Source: Vibrio tubiashii ATCC 19109 (lineage in GTDB: Bacteria > Pseudomonadota > Gammaproteobacteria > Enterobacterales > Vibrionaceae). Taken from it: a stretch of 64,000 nucleotides of DNA. The stretch lies in contig NZ_CP009355.1 in the NCBI RefSeq assembly GCF_000772105.1, positions 248,001-312,000 of the forward strand. The letters run 5' to 3'. Shown piece after piece: positions 1-7,689 of the stretch (position 1 is its first letter; each line of letters begins with the position of its first letter). The position numbers and the translations under genes were made by a program. The notes under the pieces were generated by a model that saw nothing but the letters and a program-made list of their open reading frames with translations, searched no databases and was not told the origin of the DNA.

Positions 1-35
1 ACGGGAAACGGGAAACGGGAAACGGGAAACGCGAA
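1..35. repeat. Heptanucleotide tandem repeat (ACGGGAA)
   Basis: Four exact head-to-tail copies of ACGGGAA occupy 1-28 and a fifth with one mismatch occupies 29-35; the sixth unit decays after ACG. The array touches the window edge, so its full length is unknown. It lies downstream of the last APE gene, outside any visible reading frame. Confidence 0.85.
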
Positions 36-51
36 ACGAGGGGAGAGAAGT

Positions 52-78
52 CAGCCAAGCCGCGATTGGACTTGGCTG
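52..78 (-). terminator. Probable terminator of the APE operon
   Basis: CAGCCAAG at 52-59 is the exact reverse complement of CTTGGCTG at 71-78, with an 11-nt loop. It starts 17 bp after the apeR stop on the minus strand and is followed there by a pyrimidine-rich but not pure T tract. The stem is clear; the terminator role is inferred. Confidence 0.5.
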
Positions 79-95
79 GGAAAGAGACCCTAGTG

Positions 96-1319
96 TTAGA
101 TCTTCTTAAAGATAATCGATGTGTTGATGCCACCAAAAGCAAAGTTATTGCTCATAAGGTATTCGACATCAAGTTCGCGACCGTTACCGGTAATGTAATC
201 GAGATTACCACACTGCTCGTCTAATGAGTCTAGGTTTAGCGTTGGACTAAACCAACCAGTGTGCATCATTTCTAGGCTCAACCATGCTTCAATGGCTCCA
301 CAAGCACCAAGAGTATGCCCGAAGTAACTCTTAAGCGAACTGATAGGCACTTTACCTAATGCGTTCGCGGTGGCTTTACTTTCCGCAATATCACCACGAT
401 CTGTCGCCGTACCATGAGCCGAAACATAGCCGATTTTCTCCGGTTCGATGCCCGCATCTTGCAGCGCCATTTCCATACAAATCTGCATGGTTTCCATCTG
501 AGGTTGGGTCACATGAGCTGCATCGCAGTTGCTGGCAAAGCCGATGATTTCAGCGTAGATTTTGGCACCACGTGCTTTGGCGTGCTCATACTCTTCAAGA
601 ACTAGAGTACCAGCGCCTTCACCAATCACTAACCCATCACGGTGAGTGTCGTATGGACGAGGCGTACTTTTTGGCGCGTCGTTCTTTAAGCTGGTGGCAA
701 ATAGAGTATCAAAGACCGCAGATTCGGTTGGGCATAGCTCTTCACCGCCACCCGCCACCATCACCGTTTGATAGCCATGTTTAATCGCTTCGTAGGCATA
801 GCCAATGGCTTGGCTACCCGAAGTACATGCGCTGCTAGTTGGTATTACGCGCCCTTTTAAACCAAAGAATAGGCCGACATTCACAGCGGCAGTGTGAGGC
901 ATCATCTGAACATAGGTCGTGGCGGTAATGGCTCTGGTCGATTTCTCGTTGAGCATGACACCAAATGCACCGACGGCGTCGGTACTGCCTGTCGAAGAAC
1001 CGTAAGCAATACCGGTCTGACCGTTGGTAAGAACCTCTGCGCCTATTAAGCCTGCTTGCTCTAGTGCATTTTCGGTTGCAACAGTTGCCAAGCGAGACAC
1101 GCGCCCCATACCGCGAACTTGCTTGCGTTTGTAATGTTTAGGCAGCTCAAAGTTATCAACTGGTGCCGCGAGTTTAGTGTTAAGACCATCGTACTGCTCG
1201 TAAGACGGCATGTATTGAGTGGCGTTTTCGCAGGCTCTTAACTTAGGTTCTACAGATTGCCAGTCGTTACCAAAGGCAGTAACGCCGGACATACCAGTGA
1301 CTACGACGCGGCGACTCAT
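96..1319 (-). CDS. apeR: Beta-ketoacyl-ACP synthase of APE biosynthesis (ApeR-like)
   Basis: A 407-residue FabF-type condensing enzyme with the complete Cys-His-His triad: Cys165 in SACTSG, His302 in AHGTATDRGD and His335 in YFGHTLGAC. It should catalyse a decarboxylative Claisen condensation on an ACP-bound chain in the cytoplasm. It is the last gene of the minus-strand APE operon and overlaps apeQ by 4 bp. In described APE systems this second active ketosynthase accompanies the main ApeO/ApeC pair, and a part in initiation or early elongation is possible, but the sequence alone does not assign the step. The family call is firm; the symbol rests on gene order and family. Confidence 0.88.
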   Translation of the reverse strand: MSRRVVVTGMSGVTAFGNDWQSVEPKLRACENATQYMPSYEQYDGLNTKLAAPVDNFELPKHYKRKQVRGMGRVSRLATVATENALEQAGLIGAEVLTNGQTGIAYGSSTGSTDAVGAFGVMLNEKSTRAITATTYVQMMPHTAAVNVGLFFGLKGRVIPTSSACTSGSQAIGYAYEAIKHGYQTVMVAGGGEELCPTESAVFDTLFATSLKNDAPKSTPRPYDTHRDGLVIGEGAGTLVLEEYEHAKARGAKIYAEIIGFASNCDAAHVTQPQMETMQICMEMALQDAGIEPEKIGYVSAHGTATDRGDIAESKATANALGKVPISSLKSYFGHTLGACGAIEAWLSLEMMHTGWFSPTLNLDSLDEQCGNLDYITGNGRELDVEYLMSNNFAFGGINTSIIFKKI

Positions 1320-2041
1320 ACTAAACCTCCGTTAACCGAAATGACTTGGCGAGTTACATAGCCCGCGATGTCAGACATTAAGTAGCTGACCAAGCCCGCC
1401 ACTTCTTCAGGCTCTCCCATACGGCGTAGCGGAATTTGAGGCATCGCGTGCTCTTTGACATGGTCATCAACCATACCGGTATCAATAAGACCAGGCGCAA
1501 CACAGTTAACGGTGATTTTGCGTTTAGCCAGCTCAAGCGCAAGAGATTTTGTTGCACCAATAACACCAGCTTTTGCCGCGCTGTAGTTGGTTTGCCCGCG
1601 GTTACCCATTAGGCCAGATACAGAAGCCAGTGTGACAATTCGGCCACCCTTACGTTTTTGTACCATTGGCATCACGCATGGGTGGAGCACATTATAGAAG
1701 CTATCCAAATTTGTGTGGATAACACCATCCCACTCTTCTTCTGTCATCGCAGGGAAGGCGGTATCGCGGGTAATGCCTGCGTTGTTAACCACACCATAAT
1801 AAGCACCGTGCTGTTCGATGTCGGCTTCTAACTTAGTTCGGCACTCTTCGCGATTGCTGATATCGAACTGGATCAGACGGCCGCTGCCACCATTTTCCTC
1901 AATGAGGTTCAATGTGTCCTGAGCACCTTGCTGATCACCCATATAATGGACGGCAATGGTAAAGCCATCTTTAGCTAATTGAACGGCAATCGCTTTACCG
2001 ATACCTTTACTTGCGCCTGTCACTAAAACTTGTCGGGTCAT
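1316..2041 (-). CDS. apeQ: 3-oxoacyl-ACP reductase (SDR), ApeQ-like
   Basis: A 241-residue short-chain dehydrogenase of FabG type. The N terminus carries the Rossmann motif GASKGIG (residues 9-15), followed by the NNAGI motif, the catalytic Ser in LASVSG and the YSAAK pair of Tyr and Lys; the protein ends in a FabG-like VNGG segment. It should reduce the beta-keto group after each condensation, leaving a beta-hydroxyl for the APE dehydratases. The start overlaps the end of apeP by 4 bp and the end overlaps the start of apeR by 4 bp, which suggests translational coupling. No unusual residues were seen. Confidence 0.9.
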   Translation of the reverse strand: MTRQVLVTGASKGIGKAIAVQLAKDGFTIAVHYMGDQQGAQDTLNLIEENGGSGRLIQFDISNREECRTKLEADIEQHGAYYGVVNNAGITRDTAFPAMTEEEWDGVIHTNLDSFYNVLHPCVMPMVQKRKGGRIVTLASVSGLMGNRGQTNYSAAKAGVIGATKSLALELAKRKITVNCVAPGLIDTGMVDDHVKEHAMPQIPLRRMGEPEEVAGLVSYLMSDIAGYVTRQVISVNGGLV

Positions 2042-2502
2042 TGTTGACTCCTGATTTTCATTTCTTTTAATTTTTCTTCGGATGGTACGTAAACATTCAA
2101 TTGGCAGCTCGCCACGGTTTGCTGCTCGAATTCGATTCGCGCAGTGAACACAGCCATTCCGTTATCTTCCATCATTTTCTCGGCGTATACATCGAGTATT
2201 TGACCTTGATTGAAATGGTCACAATGAGATGTGTAACGGCGACTACCAAGAAGAAAACCTATTGGGGGTTCTTGGTCTTGTTGCATGGCATGGTAACCAG
2301 ACCAAGCTGCCACTGATTGAGCCATAAACTCAATACCGACGTATGCAGGAATGGTTTGTGACTCGGCGTTGAAGAACGGATTCTTATCACCAATATCCAC
2401 CTGACAGTGAATGGTGTCTTGTTGAATGTTTAGCGCACGATCAATAAGTATCATGGGCTCATCATGGGGCAATAGGCGCCCAACTGAGGGGTAGTTAGTC
2501 AT
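2038..2502 (-). CDS. apeP: Hotdog-fold 3-hydroxyacyl-ACP dehydratase, ApeP-like
   Basis: About 154 residues of a hotdog-fold dehydratase related to FabA/FabZ, with the segment LLPHDEPMILIDR near the N terminus and YVGIEFMAQSVAAW in the central helix, where the family keeps its acidic catalytic residue (Glu in GIEFMAQ). It should dehydrate beta-hydroxyacyl-ACP to the trans-enoyl form, building the conjugated polyene with ApeI. I place the start at the ATG at 2502, which overlaps the apeO stop as ATGACTAA; a TTG four codons upstream is possible but poorer. The two APE dehydratases are very different in size and may act on different chain lengths or as a pair. Confidence 0.85.
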   Translation of the reverse strand: MTNYPSVGRLLPHDEPMILIDRALNIQQDTIHCQVDIGDKNPFFNAESQTIPAYVGIEFMAQSVAAWSGYHAMQQDQEPPIGFLLGSRRYTSHCDHFNQGQILDVYAEKMMEDNGMAVFTARIEFEQQTVASCQLNVYVPSEEKLKEMKIRSQQ

Positions 2503-3682
2503 GGGTGTAACCAAAAATTAGACTAATGTTGTTACCACCAAACGCAAAAGAGTTACTTAAAATGGCTTTGCCTTGCAGCTTGGTTTGAGTTTCAACCAGT
2601 GAAACTTCAATGTCTTCTGCTTTGTTTTGGCAATGCTGAATCGGTAGTGGTAAATCGTGTTTTAAAATGTGCCAAGCAATCGCGGCTTCGGTAGCACTAG
2701 CAGCGCCCAAGGTATGGCCTGTCAAAGGCTTGGTTGAGCTAACAGGCACGCTGTTTGGGAACAGCCTATGGATGGCTTTGCTTTCCATGCTGTCGTTGAG
2801 TGGGGTCGCTGTACCGTGTGCATTGACGTAGCCAATATCAGCGGCAGTTAGCCCTGCATCATCAAGTGCTTTCTGCATCGCTTGCTGAGCACCAACACCT
2901 TCAGGGTGAGGTGCAGAGATATGATGAGCATCAGAACTATCACCTGCACCAAGTAAGGCAACCTTTGATGGTGTTTTGCCTAGCAGCATTATCGCCGCTG
3001 ACTCGCCGATATTGATGCCATCACGAGCCTGTGAAAATGGCTGACAAAGGTTCTGGGATAAAGCTTCTAAACCGTTAAAGCCATTTAATGTTAGGCGGCA
3101 GATCGTATCAACGCCCCCGACAATGACAGCATCAACCAACCCACTGCGCATTAAACGCTGAGCAGTTATAAATACGCGCCCACTGGAAGAGCAAGCGGTT
3201 GAGATAGCATAACAAGGCCCGGTAATTCCAAAGTAGGACGCGACAAAGTCACTGGTATTACCTAACTCTTGTTTACGGTAGTGGTATGAATCGGGAAAGT
3301 CGCCACTATCTAACCTCTGCTTATAGGCAATTTCGCCATCGGCAATGCCAGATGTGCTAGTGCCGATAATCACAGCGATACGTGATGCACCATATTCAGC
3401 AATGGCATTTTGGACCGAACCCTCAATTTGCTTAAGTGCAGAGAGAGCCAATTGGTTATTGCGAGTATCAAATGCGCTTAAGTGCTCAGGCAGTTCGGGC
3501 AGCTCAGCTTGCACGCGACCGACTATGGTTGAGGTTTTCGTATTGAGTATATGATCATCTCGCACCATGTTTGATGCGCGTTGACCGGACAGGCACTGAT
3601 GAATCTGAGAGTCTTCAGATCCCATCGCAGAATGAAAGCCACAGTCTTGAATAAAAATGGGTCTTGAAACGTGTGTCAGCAT
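2495..3682 (-). CDS. apeO: Chain-elongating ketosynthase of APE biosynthesis (ApeO-like)
   Basis: A 395-residue FabF/type II PKS ketosynthase with Cys164 in STACSSSG, His289 in NAHGTATPLND and His323 in GHTLGAASATE, so the full catalytic triad is present. In studied APE systems ApeO works as a heterodimer with the Cys-less ApeC, analogous to a KS/chain-length-factor pair. Here apeC lies at the other end of the operon (14559-15287), so the subunits are encoded 11 kb apart on one presumed transcript. The 3' end overlaps apeP by 8 bp. Enzyme class is firm; the pairing is from knowledge of the family. Confidence 0.88.
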   Translation of the reverse strand: MLTHVSRPIFIQDCGFHSAMGSEDSQIHQCLSGQRASNMVRDDHILNTKTSTIVGRVQAELPELPEHLSAFDTRNNQLALSALKQIEGSVQNAIAEYGASRIAVIIGTSTSGIADGEIAYKQRLDSGDFPDSYHYRKQELGNTSDFVASYFGITGPCYAISTACSSSGRVFITAQRLMRSGLVDAVIVGGVDTICRLTLNGFNGLEALSQNLCQPFSQARDGINIGESAAIMLLGKTPSKVALLGAGDSSDAHHISAPHPEGVGAQQAMQKALDDAGLTAADIGYVNAHGTATPLNDSMESKAIHRLFPNSVPVSSTKPLTGHTLGAASATEAAIAWHILKHDLPLPIQHCQNKAEDIEVSLVETQTKLQGKAILSNSFAFGGNNISLIFGYTHD

Positions 3683-3703
3683 GATGGCTATCTATGGTGT
3701 TGT

Positions 3704-4315
3704 CTAAACTTTGTTAAATTGCAGTGTTTTAATTTTAATAGTGTAGTTGTCGATTAAGTGATGGAAAACGATATCTCCGCTTAGCCTGTCCTTGTTGCTA
3801 TATTGGATATCAATGACCTTTTTACCACTATTATCGAAAATTGCTCGGGTATTATAGTTATCAATTATTTGCCACCTTACCTTATTTAATGGGGCTTCCC
3901 AAGCAGAAACAGGCCAGAGCGTGATCATCAGGTTAAATAGTACCTGCTCTGGAGGAGGTAAGACGCCCCCTAGACCACTTAGTACCTCGGTTGTGATCTC
4001 ATCATCTTGATAGTTAAGCGATAATATTCGAGTGCCCCAAGATGAAAAACCAGCTAAAACCAGTTTATCGCCACTCACTTGTAGCTGAACAGGCAGCTGC
4101 TCTGTACGTTTTTGCTTATTGCTGTTCCACGTCGCTTCAATCAGTTGGCTTGCTGTTAGGGAATAACCTAAGTCGCCTGGCGTCGGTAAACTAACTTGCT
4201 CCTGCTGAGTAATCTGAACAACGGGTGTAGCTGATTGAGGAGTTAAGCTACAGGCACTTACAGTCACACCAAGCAATGTGACTAATAGCGTTTGGGATAG
4301 AAAACGTGACTTCAT
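3704..4315 (-). CDS. apeN: APE-cluster outer-membrane lipoprotein (DUF3261-like, ApeN)
   Basis: A 203-residue exported protein whose N terminus has a charged start, a hydrophobic stretch and the lipobox VSAC with Cys22, so it is a predicted lipoprotein. The rest is beta-rich with no catalytic motif. Short lipoproteins of this kind recur beside the MMPL exporter and LolA-like gene in APE clusters. Together these resemble a dedicated route that places the aryl polyene lipid in the outer membrane. It overlaps apeM by 4 bp. The lipoprotein call is direct; the export role is inferred from context. Confidence 0.75.
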   Translation of the reverse strand: MKSRFLSQTLLVTLLGVTVSACSLTPQSATPVVQITQQEQVSLPTPGDLGYSLTASQLIEATWNSNKQKRTEQLPVQLQVSGDKLVLAGFSSWGTRILSLNYQDDEITTEVLSGLGGVLPPPEQVLFNLMITLWPVSAWEAPLNKVRWQIIDNYNTRAIFDNSGKKVIDIQYSNKDRLSGDIVFHHLIDNYTIKIKTLQFNKV

Positions 4316-6663
4316 GATGGTTTCCTTTCTTCAATAGCCATAGGGGACAGCAACCAAGCAACGAAAATACCGCTCAACACTGTGATACCAAAACTATGAA
4401 TGGCATGTGTCTGGCTCAGTGACAGCAAGCCAAACGAGAGCAATGTGGTCATCGCCGAAAGCGTAATTGCCAGTAATGTACTTTGACTACGCGCTTTTTC
4501 AGCAAAAAACAGTGTGTAGTCGATGCCAATCCCAATAATGAGAATAAGTGCGAGTAAATTGAACAGATTCAGAGTTGATCCTATAGCTGAAGCGGTCGCT
4601 AAACCAGCAACGCAGGCAATCAAAGAAGGCACCAAGATCTTGATTGAATGCTTGAAGCCATAACGTTTCACCAGCAGTAGTGCAATTACCGTCAATGCCG
4701 CAATAAGCAGTTCCATGACTTTAACTCGATAGTCGGCAAACAAAGCCGAGATCTCTTCGGCTTTATTGAGGTAGCTAATATCACTATGAATATTGGCAAA
4801 TGCCTTAATCTCTTCTGGTTGCGAGAGCTCATTGAGAACAACGACCCCGGCGACTTTATCTGCGATTTTGCCGATATAGAGAAAGCGCACCGGCTCTGAA
4901 ACCGTATGCTCAAGATACTCTTGCAGCGTCACTTTCGATAACGGAGCAGACAAACTAGGTACTTCGGATAGCTTTAACGTATCGCGGAGAAGAGTACCTT
5001 GCTGCTGATACAAATCTTGAATCAGTTGATAGTTTTGCTCTTGGCGAGCGACAGAACCAAGGTATTGGCTTAGGCTCTGATAACCTTGGACTTTACCTTC
5101 ACCTTGCCAATTTTTTAGCTGTGTGTCTAAATCTTCAAGCCTTTGCAGTAACGCTTCATCGTTGGCAGCGGTCACGACTAACATCTGTTGTGATGATTGT
5201 AGGCCACTCAGTTGGGTAATGAACTCTTCCTGTTGTTTTAAACTCTCAGGCATGGCTTGAAGCTGCCTGATATCGTCATCATAGTGCAAATTTGATAAAG
5301 GCAAGGTCGACGCGATTAAGCAAGTTAAAGGTAGCCCGTACTTAACTGCAGGCTTAGTCCACACAGCGAGCCACTGTTGCCAGAACCATTGCCCTGGAAG
5401 CTTTCTGTCAGCACTTGGCTTAACCGCGAGCACAGGATACCAAGCGACGACAGTGGCGTAGGCGGCAATTAAACCAATGGAAGAGAACAGAGCCAGTTGT
5501 TGTAGCCCCGGGAAAGGTGCAATCAGCATTCCTAGGTAGCCGATTAAGCTGGTGATGAGCCCCATAGTGATTGCGGTAAAGATATGCTTTAGCCCTTTAC
5601 GGCTGTCCCATTTTTGACCCGCGGCCAGACGTTCGGTTAGATAGTGGAATGCATAATCGATGGAGACGCCAATTAAGCTTGCCCCAAATACTAAGCTAAA
5701 CAGATGCACGCTGCCAAATATCCAGGTTGTTAGAGCTAATGCGGATAAAAGGCCCACACCAATAGAAAGAAGCGCAAGTGATAACGGTGCTGCACTGCGG
5801 AAAACACCAACAATTAAAATGATGACGCCTAATAGCGAGAATAAACCTATGGTACTGATCTCGGATTTGGCACTTTCAGTACCAAATTGGGCGTAAAACA
5901 ACACTCCAGTATGGAAGGTATTGGCACCAAATTGTTCGGTTAGCGAGTGCTCAATCGAAACAATATCTGCGACACCTTGCTGCGCCGTTAAGCTATAAGG
6001 TGAGTCATTGAGTGTCGCACTGACAAGTATATATTTTTGCCCTTCAAACTCTGTAGTGAGGAAACCTTGGTCAAGGACAAAAGCCGAGCTCAACTGAGTT
6101 AATTGAGAAAGGTAATCTCGAAAGAGGAGGAATGGATCGCTCGCGAGCTCTTGACCTGTTACACCAGAAAACGGGTTATACAGTGACTGGAGTACATGTT
6201 GAACTTGAGCTTGAGGTTGATTGGCTAACCTATCACGCTGCTCGGCTGTCAGTTGTTGGTAGCGGTGATCAAAATAGTAGGCCGCCCACTGACTTTGTTG
6301 CTCTGCGCTTACTTTACCGACGACTTCGGCAAACAGCCCTGTTTGGGTCAAATCTTGTTCCAATTGGCTGGCCGCCGCGAAGGCATGATCATCCTTGTTG
6401 GCGGTGACAACAAACACGACTTTGTCACTTAAATTGCCAGAGACAGATTCAAAGGCTTGTTCTGCGACAGGATCTTGCTGATTGATAGGCAGCAGCTTGA
6501 GGATATTGGTTTCAATTGGAGATTGGGCTGACCAGAGCCACTGCTTCGCAAGCATAGCAATAAACAGCATGACTAAACCTAGCCATGCTAGTGCGATTTT
6601 TCTCGTTGTTTTTGCTTCTGCTGAGTTAGGGAGCTTAGAAGCTGAATTGCGCTTGTTCAGCAT
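4312..6663 (-). CDS. apeM: MMPL/RND-family exporter, ApeM-like
   Basis: A 783-residue inner-membrane protein with the duplicated MMPL/RND layout: an N-terminal membrane helix (about residues 25-45), a large periplasmic domain, a helical bundle containing GASLIGVSIDYAFHYL, a second periplasmic domain, then a second bundle containing LILIIGIGIDYTLFF. The paired G-x-x-x-D-Y motifs are typical of proton-coupled MMPL transporters. It probably moves the aryl polyene or its lipid conjugate across or out of the inner membrane, working with the LolA-like and lipoprotein genes on either side. Its start overlaps the end of apeL by about 29 bp. Confidence 0.85.
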   Translation of the reverse strand: MLNKRNSASKLPNSAEAKTTRKIALAWLGLVMLFIAMLAKQWLWSAQSPIETNILKLLPINQQDPVAEQAFESVSGNLSDKVVFVVTANKDDHAFAAASQLEQDLTQTGLFAEVVGKVSAEQQSQWAAYYFDHRYQQLTAEQRDRLANQPQAQVQHVLQSLYNPFSGVTGQELASDPFLLFRDYLSQLTQLSSAFVLDQGFLTTEFEGQKYILVSATLNDSPYSLTAQQGVADIVSIEHSLTEQFGANTFHTGVLFYAQFGTESAKSEISTIGLFSLLGVIILIVGVFRSAAPLSLALLSIGVGLLSALALTTWIFGSVHLFSLVFGASLIGVSIDYAFHYLTERLAAGQKWDSRKGLKHIFTAITMGLITSLIGYLGMLIAPFPGLQQLALFSSIGLIAAYATVVAWYPVLAVKPSADRKLPGQWFWQQWLAVWTKPAVKYGLPLTCLIASTLPLSNLHYDDDIRQLQAMPESLKQQEEFITQLSGLQSSQQMLVVTAANDEALLQRLEDLDTQLKNWQGEGKVQGYQSLSQYLGSVARQEQNYQLIQDLYQQQGTLLRDTLKLSEVPSLSAPLSKVTLQEYLEHTVSEPVRFLYIGKIADKVAGVVVLNELSQPEEIKAFANIHSDISYLNKAEEISALFADYRVKVMELLIAALTVIALLLVKRYGFKHSIKILVPSLIACVAGLATASAIGSTLNLFNLLALILIIGIGIDYTLFFAEKARSQSTLLAITLSAMTTLLSFGLLSLSQTHAIHSFGITVLSGIFVAWLLSPMAIEERKPS

Positions 6664-7243
6664 CCGTTAGACTCTCTGGTTGATGAGTTTGATTGGAGAA
6701 AAGAATCTCGGTTTTATCACCACGAATTTCTTTTAAGGTCAGTTGATCAATGTTCTGGCTTCCAACTAGGGTGATTGTTTCGAATACTGCATTTAATGGC
6801 GCTTGCTTCGGTGTGAGCGTAATAGTCCAGTCACCAGAGGTCACCTTGAATGCAATGTCGAACTGTTCCTGCAGTGCTTGCGTATCACCATGGAAAACCG
6901 CCAAAAACACATGGCTGAAATAAAACGCCATTGGGTTGTCTTTTGCGGTGACGGTTTGTGGTTTTTGACCTGCAAAAGTTTGGCGCAGCTTATCTTTAGT
7001 CAGAACGAGATTAACTGGAAAAGGGACTGTTTGCTGCCAAAGTAGCCCTTGCTGTTTGCTTAATGTGAAATTGCCCTGTGAGCTAAGAGGTTGCTCGAAC
7101 ATTTCGATGTGTCGCAGTTGGGTGAAGTCTCCGCGAACAATTTCATGCTGTGCAAGTTGAACTTGCAGCGACTCAAGATCAGTGACTGTAGCCGATGAAA
7201 ATGGAGAGACAGCAAGCAGGGCAATTAACAGCCATTTTTTCAT
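6635..7243 (-). CDS. apeL: LolA-like periplasmic lipid carrier, ApeL-like
   Basis: A 202-residue protein with a cleavable signal peptide (residues 1 to about 18, ending in SSA) and a LolA-type beta fold, recognisable from VRGDFTQLRHIEMFEQPL and the pattern GNFTLSKQQGLLW. LolA proteins carry acylated molecules across the periplasm. This one is embedded between a thioesterase gene and an MMPL exporter gene, so it is more likely a carrier for the APE product than the housekeeping LolA for lipoproteins. It overlaps apeK by 4 bp and apeM by 29 bp. The fold is confident; the cargo is inferred. Confidence 0.82.
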   Translation of the reverse strand: MKKWLLIALLAVSPFSSATVTDLESLQVQLAQHEIVRGDFTQLRHIEMFEQPLSSQGNFTLSKQQGLLWQQTVPFPVNLVLTKDKLRQTFAGQKPQTVTAKDNPMAFYFSHVFLAVFHGDTQALQEQFDIAFKVTSGDWTITLTPKQAPLNAVFETITLVGSQNIDQLTLKEIRGDKTEILFSNQTHQPESLTDAEQAQFSF

Positions 7244-7689
7244 TCGGCAATTCTCCCGTGTTGGTGCCAGTATTCTATTTTATCAGTTAGCGCCTTAGGT
7301 GAGGCAAAACACATCTCTTCCGTTTCCATTGCCACTGCGACTTGCATTGTGTGACCCTTACACATTCTTTGTCCTGACTTGCTATCATAAATGACGTAAT
7401 CGACGCGCAGTCGGTTTTCCCACTCGGTGAGTTTCGCGGTTACGCGGATCTCGTGGTTAAATGGAATCGCTTTTACGTACTTAACTTGAGTCCCTATGAT
7501 AGGCCACATGTAGCCAGAGGCATTCATTGCTAGGTAACCGTACTCAATCTTATCCATCATCACACGACGAGCTTCTTCAAAGTAGCGGAAGTAGTTACCG
7601 TGATAGATGACGCCCATCGGGTCAGCATCTTGAAAAGAGGTGACTAATGTCACCTCAGATTCGAGCGGGAATAGGATCTCTTGCTCCAT
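7240..7689 (-). CDS. apeK: Acyl-ACP/CoA thioesterase (hotdog), ApeK-like
   Basis: A 149-residue 4-hydroxybenzoyl-CoA thioesterase-type hotdog protein. The segment DADPMGVIYHGNYFRYFEEA (residues 21-40) is the family signature, with the first Asp the usual catalytic residue. It could release the finished polyene from ACP or clear stalled chains. The start codon overlaps the stop of the ammonia lyase gene by one base. No signal peptide is present, so it acts in the cytoplasm. Family is firm; the substrate is inferred from the cluster. Confidence 0.85.
   Translation of the reverse strand: MEQEILFPLESEVTLVTSFQDADPMGVIYHGNYFRYFEEARRVMMDKIEYGYLAMNASGYMWPIIGTQVKYVKAIPFNHEIRVTAKLTEWENRLRVDYVIYDSKSGQRMCKGHTMQVAVAMETEEMCFASPKALTDKIEYWHQHGRIAE

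Noticed and set aside
1..42. Possible CRISPR array at the left edge
   Set aside because: Units are 7 bp with no spacers; this is a simple tandem repeat.
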